The notes under the pieces were generated by a model. That model saw only the letters and a program-made list of their open reading frames with translations, had not been told where the DNA came from and searched no databases. A DNA stretch of 64,000 nt from Hormiphora californensis (Eukaryota > Ctenophora > Tentaculata > Cydippida > Pleurobrachiidae): positions 1,260,974-1,324,973 of the forward strand of contig CM035357.1 of assembly GCA_020137815.1 (NCBI GenBank), given 5' to 3'. The translations under genes and the position numbers were made by a program. Shown piece by piece: positions 63,034 to 64,000 of this stretch. Position 1 is the stretch's first letter, and each line of letters opens with the position of its first letter.

Positions 63034-63305
63034 TTTCTCAATTCTTAAAAACTTATCTACAGTCCCCTCGTGAAGGTACCCCATCGTTAGAAGTTTCACT
63101 TTAGACATTCAAAACAAAAGCTCTTCTCAGCATCATTCGATTTTTGTTTGAAACTCGAAATTCGAAATTTTTAGAAAATTTCGGTCTTCGGATTTCAAGC
63201 TGCCTTGTAAAACTTGCCAATTTCTGAGTGGCGAGGGAAAATACTCTTTCCTGTCATGTCCTCAATTTTGGACTACATTTTAAAATAAATTATCCCCCGT
63301 TAGAC
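63034..63305 (+). promoter_or_regulatory. Probable promoter region of the GYPPQ gene
   Basis: About 270 bp between the foldback element and the ATG at 63306. AT-rich, with no clear TATA box. ttgcatttt-type text does not stand out. Confidence 0.3.
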
Positions 63306-63674
63306 ATGTCGGAAAAGGCTGGTGCCCCTGCGCCTCCTCCTTACTCTGCCGAGGTGAATTCAATTTATAATTCTCCGTTTTGTTGATTCTCAAATATTTT
63401 ATAAGCGTGGAATAATATTATTTCCTAATAACCAAATCATCATCAGGGTGCTCCTCCTCAAGGCTATCCCCCACCGCAGGGATACCCACCTCAACAAGGG
63501 TACCCACCTCAGCAAGGGTACCCACCTCAGCAAGGGTACCCACCTCAGCAAGGATATCCACCTCAACAAGGCTATCCACCCGCTCAGGGCTATCCACCAG
63601 CTCAGCAGTACCCTCCTCAGCAGTACCCTCCCGCTCAGCAGTACCCTCCCGCTGCTGGACAAAATGTCGTCGTG
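63306..63674 (+). CDS. Proline-rich GYPPQ-repeat protein, first two exons
   Basis: Exon 1 is 63306-63353 (MSEKAGAPAPPPYSAE), exon 2 is 63447-63674. Both have good donors (gtgaat, gtaaga) and a good acceptor (catcatcag). The 92 residues shown begin with a PPPY motif, which binds WW domains such as those of NEDD4 ligases. About twelve GYPPQ/QYPPA units follow, ending AAGQNVVV. Such XYPPX heads precede the membrane-linked domain of LITAF-like, phospholipid scramblase and annexin A7-type proteins; NVVV near the end of the head hints at LITAF-like. The defining domain lies beyond the right edge or in exons I cannot see. Confidence 0.75.
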
Positions 63675-64000
63675 GTAAGAATGTTGGAATTTACACCATG
63701 ATTTCATGTCACTGAGTGTATAACAGTATATCTGATCTGGTAGGAACGAGCTTTCGTTAAATCACATCCGAACTTTTACAGTGATGCCACGCATACGTGC
63801 CACCTAGATCTCTTCAATTCTTTCCATGCTATTCTCACTTTCTCCTTAGTCCCACTCTCTCGGTGTCAAATTTCAATTTTCTTTCTCGAAGCGGTACCGA
63901 GCAGGTTATTCACAACTCGTTACTCCATCATTATACATTTCCATTGCACAAAAGACGTGTTTTGTGCACAAAAAACACATTTAATGATAAATGAAGTATG
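63675..64000 (+). other. Intron of GYPPQ gene to window end
   Basis: No further exon is evident. Sequence after the donor at 63675 looks like ordinary intron. Confidence 0.4.

Overview
The window is nuclear DNA of an animal with motile cilia. Protein genes are broken into many short exons by GT-AG introns, mostly 100-500 bp. Between and inside them lie transposon relics, minisatellites and long (GA)n tracts. Telomere-type TTAGGG repeats, an axonemal dynein, a kinesin-4 motor and an aquaglyceroporin fit a metazoan. Tightly spaced same-strand genes with acceptor-like AGs just before the ATG recall trans-splicing lineages such as ctenophores or hydrozoans. The sequence alone does not fix the phylum.

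Layout. 61-14251 (minus): 5' two thirds of a KIF21-type kinesin, 23 exons, running off the left edge before its expected WD40 domain. 14469-15649 (minus): intronless QTRT1 with two frameshifts. 15999-17543 (plus): intronless BTB protein, divergent from QTRT1. 17.6-21.2 kb: repeat mosaic of inverted repeats, interstitial TTAGGG arrays and two 5'-truncated LINEs. 21.8-24.3 kb: homopolymer-block sequence that looks like bad base calls. 24895-25807 (plus): small two-exon RGG-box protein. 26228-28170 (minus): five-exon aquaglyceroporin. 31100-57654 (minus): complete DNAH6-type axonemal dynein heavy chain, about 41 exons, the last 5.7 kb long. 57952-58499 (minus): roadblock dynein light chain DYNLRB. 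58.7-63.1 kb: LINE relics, a hAT MITE, a tRNA-like sequence and a foldback palindrome. 63306 onward (plus): start of a GYPPQ-repeat protein running off the right edge.

Function. Three genes serve microtubule motors: KIF21, the DNAH6 heavy chain and a roadblock light chain only 298 bp upstream of it. QTRT1 lies 218 bp upstream of KIF21 on the same strand. Both pairs could be co-transcribed, but this is inference.

The most unusual pattern is repeated tandem duplication of short segments that include an exon-intron junction. It is seen at about eleven junctions in KIF21, the aquaporin and DNAH6. At two of them the splice site has grown into a minisatellite of decoy donors or acceptors. A hAT-type MITE present in five copies carries a CCAAT / GTCACGTGAC / CCAAT module. 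Exon edges were read by eye from splice consensus and protein similarity and may be off by a few bases. Family names rest on recalled similarity, not on a database search.
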